The notes below the pieces were generated by a model. That model was given only the letters and a program-made list of their open reading frames with translations. It did not search any database and was not told where the DNA came from. Positions 23,003-25,198 of a DNA stretch of 25,198 nt are shown here, in pieces. This DNA is from Candidatus Iainarchaeum sp. (GTDB taxonomy: Archaea > B1Sed10-29): assembly GCA_003553825.1 (NCBI GenBank), contig PWFL01000023.1:1-25198 (forward strand), given 5' to 3'. Position numbers and translations under genes: made by a program. Within the stretch, counting starts at the first letter, position 1. Each line of letters starts with the position of its first letter.

Positions 23003-23263
23003 ATGGCTTCAAAGAAATACGTTATAGCAAAGCAGCTTGGAGGCAAAAAAGTCATAACCAATAAAGGCGAGAAAATAGGTCGTCTTAGTGATGTTACTAT
23101 TGATAGGAAGAGCGGTGATCTTGAATCAATGGTCATCGAGGCTGATGATAATTCAAAAATAGCTAGGGATTTAGTTGGATCAGATAATATGGCTAGAGTA
23201 CCTTTCAAAGCAGTTTTCTCGGTTTCAGACGTGATCGTGGTCGATGAAACCATGCTGGTCTAG
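23003..23263 (+). CDS. PRC-barrel domain protein (CdpB-like candidate)
   Basis: 86 aa, a single PRC-barrel. KVITNKGEKIGRLSDVTID starts the barrel, DLESMVIEAD continues it, and VPFKAVFSVSDVIVVDE closes it. In haloarchaea small PRC-barrel proteins (CdpB1/CdpB2) bind SepF and are needed for FtsZ-based division, and a sepF gene is in this window, so a division role is a reasonable inference. Other archaeal PRC-barrel proteins act elsewhere, for example in RNA metabolism. AGGAGG (22990-22995) lies 7 bases before the ATG. Codons are T-ending and suggest good expression. The upstream 207 bp hold tandem repeats, a TATA element and a palindrome, the richest control region in the window. Confidence 0.88.
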   Translation: MASKKYVIAKQLGGKKVITNKGEKIGRLSDVTIDRKSGDLESMVIEADDNSKIARDLVGSDNMARVPFKAVFSVSDVIVVDETMLV

Positions 23264-23269
23264 GGGATT

Positions 23270-24304
23270 TTAGTCCTCTAGGTTTAACTTTATTTTCCCG
23301 TTTTTTACCTTGATGCCTAGTTCTTCGAGTTTTTCTTTTTTACCTTTTTTGAATAGCTCTACTGCTTTTGCTACTTTGTCGTAGTTTTTGTAGATTAGGT
23401 CTCCTTTTTCCTTGTTTTGCTCTATTTTTTCTTTGAATTGCTTTATGGATTGTTTTTGGTGTTCAAGGCGTTTTTCGAGTTTCTGGAGTTCTTTGCTCTT
23501 TGTTGTTTCTTCTTCTTTCTTTGTGTAGTTTTCATCTATTGCTTGGTTGAGTGACTCGTACTCTTGGTCAATTTTTGCTTTTAGCGGGAATGGGTTTATC
23601 TGGTTTTCTTGTTTAACCGGTTTTATTTCCTTTTCCAGTGTTTGTTCAATCTGTTTGTGTATTTTCTTTTTCTCTTCGTCGGTTAGTTCTTTTTCATCTT
23701 TGTCTATTTCTGCTTGTTTGCATATGTGTTCTGCTAGTTTTCCTCCCAGTCCTAGATCTACTGCTAGGTTTACCACGATTTTCTTGTCTTCACTGGATTC
23801 TAAGAGTTCCTTGAATCTTTTTAGGGTTAGTTCCTGTGGATTTTGTGTTTCGGATGGTGGGTATTTGTATTCTTCGTTTTTTATTATTTTTCTGTGTTTC
23901 CATGTTCCTCTTCTGTGTGCGTAGATTATTTTTTTGTCTTGGTCGGTTAGTATTAGGTTTCCTTCGCTGAATAGCTCGGCTATGAGTTTTTTTCCATTGG
24001 TGAATGTCATCTCTACTACTCTGTCGAATCCCTTTTGTTTTATTTCTTTTAGTTTGGTGTTTTCTAGGTGTTTTCTCAGCACCATTGAGGCTTGTGTTTC
24101 TTCTTTAGGTGCTTTTAATCTATATTTTGTTATGTTTAGTCTTTTTCCTGGCTCTATTAATAGATCGGTTGACCCTGGGCTGAACCTGATTCTGTATAGG
24201 TTGTTTTCAAGTTGTTGTATTTTGCTAAGGTATTTGTCCTCTATTTTTGGTTTTATTTCCTCTATTAGTTTTTTTATTGTGAGACTTGAGATGGCAGATT
24301 CCAT
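23270..24304 (-). CDS. rqcH: RqcH/NEMF-like protein lacking the NFACT-R domain
   Basis: 344 aa. RqcH/NEMF proteins bind split large ribosomal subunits with peptidyl-tRNA and add C-terminal tails. Present: the NFACT-N domain (about 1-170, with the conserved Asp-Arg pair at 94-95 in GFDRVVEM), an HhH segment (GLGGKLAEHIC), and the CC-M coiled-coil region (about 240-330). The protein stops at KVKNGKIKLNLED, where the NFACT-R (DUF814) domain normally begins, so it is about half the usual 600-700 aa. No NFACT-R piece follows nearby; the next gene is on the other strand. It overlaps the rhomboid gene upstream by 31 bases in another frame, implying one transcript. It keeps the tRNA-contact residues, so a ribosome-binding role may remain. 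Confidence 0.87.
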   Translation of the reverse strand: MESAISSLTIKKLIEEIKPKIEDKYLSKIQQLENNLYRIRFSPGSTDLLIEPGKRLNITKYRLKAPKEETQASMVLRKHLENTKLKEIKQKGFDRVVEMTFTNGKKLIAELFSEGNLILTDQDKKIIYAHRRGTWKHRKIIKNEEYKYPPSETQNPQELTLKRFKELLESSEDKKIVVNLAVDLGLGGKLAEHICKQAEIDKDEKELTDEEKKKIHKQIEQTLEKEIKPVKQENQINPFPLKAKIDQEYESLNQAIDENYTKKEEETTKSKELQKLEKRLEHQKQSIKQFKEKIEQNKEKGDLIYKNYDKVAKAVELFKKGKKEKLEELGIKVKNGKIKLNLED

Positions 24305-25197
24305 AATATGTCCCTCCTGAACAGCGCCAGGTAGGCTATTCCTGTCATGGCTCCTACCAGGTGCACTATTGTGCTCGTTGTTGCTTCGTCTTCTCGTTCA
24401 ACTCCGTGTTCCACTACTTCCTTTTCTCTTATTATTTCGAGTAATCTTTCAATTGTTTTGTTTCTTTGTTCTTCCAGCATTTCTTTTTCTTCTTGTTTTT
24501 CTTTCATCTCTTTTTCTTTTTCTTCGAGCTCTTCGCAGGCTTCTGTTATGTTCTGAACATGGCACTCGTACTCCAAAGTTTCTTTTTCTTCCGTGTGGTT
24601 CTGGATTTCTCTTTCCGTTTGGTTTATCCGCTGTTCCGTTTCATTGTATTCTTCTTCTGTTCGAGTTACTTCTTGCTCCAGCACTCCTAGTTCTTGTCTC
24701 ACGTGTTGTTCAACCATTGGTGTTGCCACGTGGATGAATGCTCCGAATATCAGAACAGCTATGAGAGCTTTTTTGATATCTATGAATATTGCTGCTGCCA
24801 TTATACCTGCTACTGCGGATGATCCTCCTACCAGTAGTATTGGATCGGGTGTTAGAAGGTGAAAGACTAGGCCAGAGGTTATTGCTGAGGCGAAGAAAAT
24901 GGATAGATAGTCATAGGTTTTTAATTTCTTTTCTGCTATTATACCCATTGGTAATAATAAGCCTATGTTAGCTATTAGGTGCTGTGGGCTTAGGTGCATG
25001 AATGAATAGGTGAATATTGTCAGTATTTGGCCTGGTGAGGATCCGTATATTGTTAGTAGTTGTCCTGGTATGTATAGGTAGCTGTAGGCGAGTCTTAGGT
25101 AAGCCAATACCATTATTAAGATAAATGCTATTGTTATTGAGCTTCTTGGTAGGTTGTTTAGTTTTTCCTTTATTTTTCTGAGTTTGTTCTTGTTCAT
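24274..25197 (-). CDS. Rhomboid-family intramembrane protease with a coiled-coil insert
   Basis: 307 aa to the ATG at 25197, one base from the window edge, so a longer N-terminus cannot be excluded. Six membrane segments are seen: about 22-43, 72-88, 96-114, 120-139, 142-159 and 276-294. HLSPQHLIAN (68-77) is the rhomboid HxxxN signature. The catalytic dyad is Ser127 in GGSSAVAG and His279 in VHLVGAMTG. Between helices 5 and 6, where most rhomboids have a short loop, lies an insert of about 110 residues (161-272). The insert is almost wholly coiled coil, with five N-glycosylation sequons (NETE, NQTE, NHTE, NITE, NKTI) and two Cys. The sequons agree with that loop being extracellular. It overlaps the RqcH-like gene by 31 bases. 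Confidence 0.9.
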   Translation of the reverse strand: MNKNKLRKIKEKLNNLPRSSITIAFILIMVLAYLRLAYSYLYIPGQLLTIYGSSPGQILTIFTYSFMHLSPQHLIANIGLLLPMGIIAEKKLKTYDYLSIFFASAITSGLVFHLLTPDPILLVGGSSAVAGIMAAAIFIDIKKALIAVLIFGAFIHVATPMVEQHVRQELGVLEQEVTRTEEEYNETEQRINQTEREIQNHTEEKETLEYECHVQNITEACEELEEKEKEMKEKQEEKEMLEEQRNKTIERLLEIIREKEVVEHGVEREDEATTSTIVHLVGAMTGIAYLALFRRDILWNLPSQVSQ

Positions 25198-25198
25198 G

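Overview
The window reads as part of the chromosome of an AT-rich archaeon. Archaeal markers are a family D DNA polymerase large subunit, Orc1/Cdc6, Hel308, archaeal SepF, archaeal NAC, a proteasome beta subunit, the KH/beta-CASP terminator nuclease aCPSF1 (FttA) and an archaeal-type AsnRS. PolD points to a euryarchaeal or DPANN lineage. Glu-rich proteins, reduced or split genes and long coiled-coil surface proteins would fit a nanohaloarchaeon-like DPANN organism, but that placement is inference. No rRNA, tRNA, IS element or CRISPR array was seen. No gene-free stretch exceeds 300 bases.

Left part (1-9200), replication and division: the 3' part of the PolD large subunit gene, open at the left edge and carrying a LAGLIDADG intein at the active site; an unknown tail-anchored protein and SepF on the minus strand; Orc1/Cdc6 on the plus strand; Hel308 split by one in-frame TAA into 621- and 136-codon pieces; and an unknown Lys/Arg-rich protein.

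Middle (9200-17100), protein and RNA homeostasis: NAC, a membrane-anchored exported protein, an FKBP/SlyD-type prolyl isomerase, the proteasome beta subunit, aCPSF1/FttA, and a divergent pair sharing a 42-bp promoter. One gene of the pair is AsnRS. The other looks like a degenerate relative of phosphoseryl-tRNA synthetase (SepRS) that has lost class II motifs 2 and 3.

Right part (17100-25198), envelope and quality control: a membrane-anchored exported protein, an unknown cytosolic protein, an AK6/Fap7-like kinase, a 1198-aa surface coiled-coil protein, a small PRC-barrel protein with an elaborate promoter, an RqcH/NEMF-like protein lacking its NFACT-R domain, and a rhomboid protease with a coiled-coil insert that overlaps the RqcH-like gene.

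The best candidates for something undescribed are the SepRS-like pseudo-synthetase beside AsnRS, the Hel308 stop/restart, the codon-dialect switch around the DP2 intein, and the rhomboid/coiled-coil/truncated-RqcH neighbourhood.
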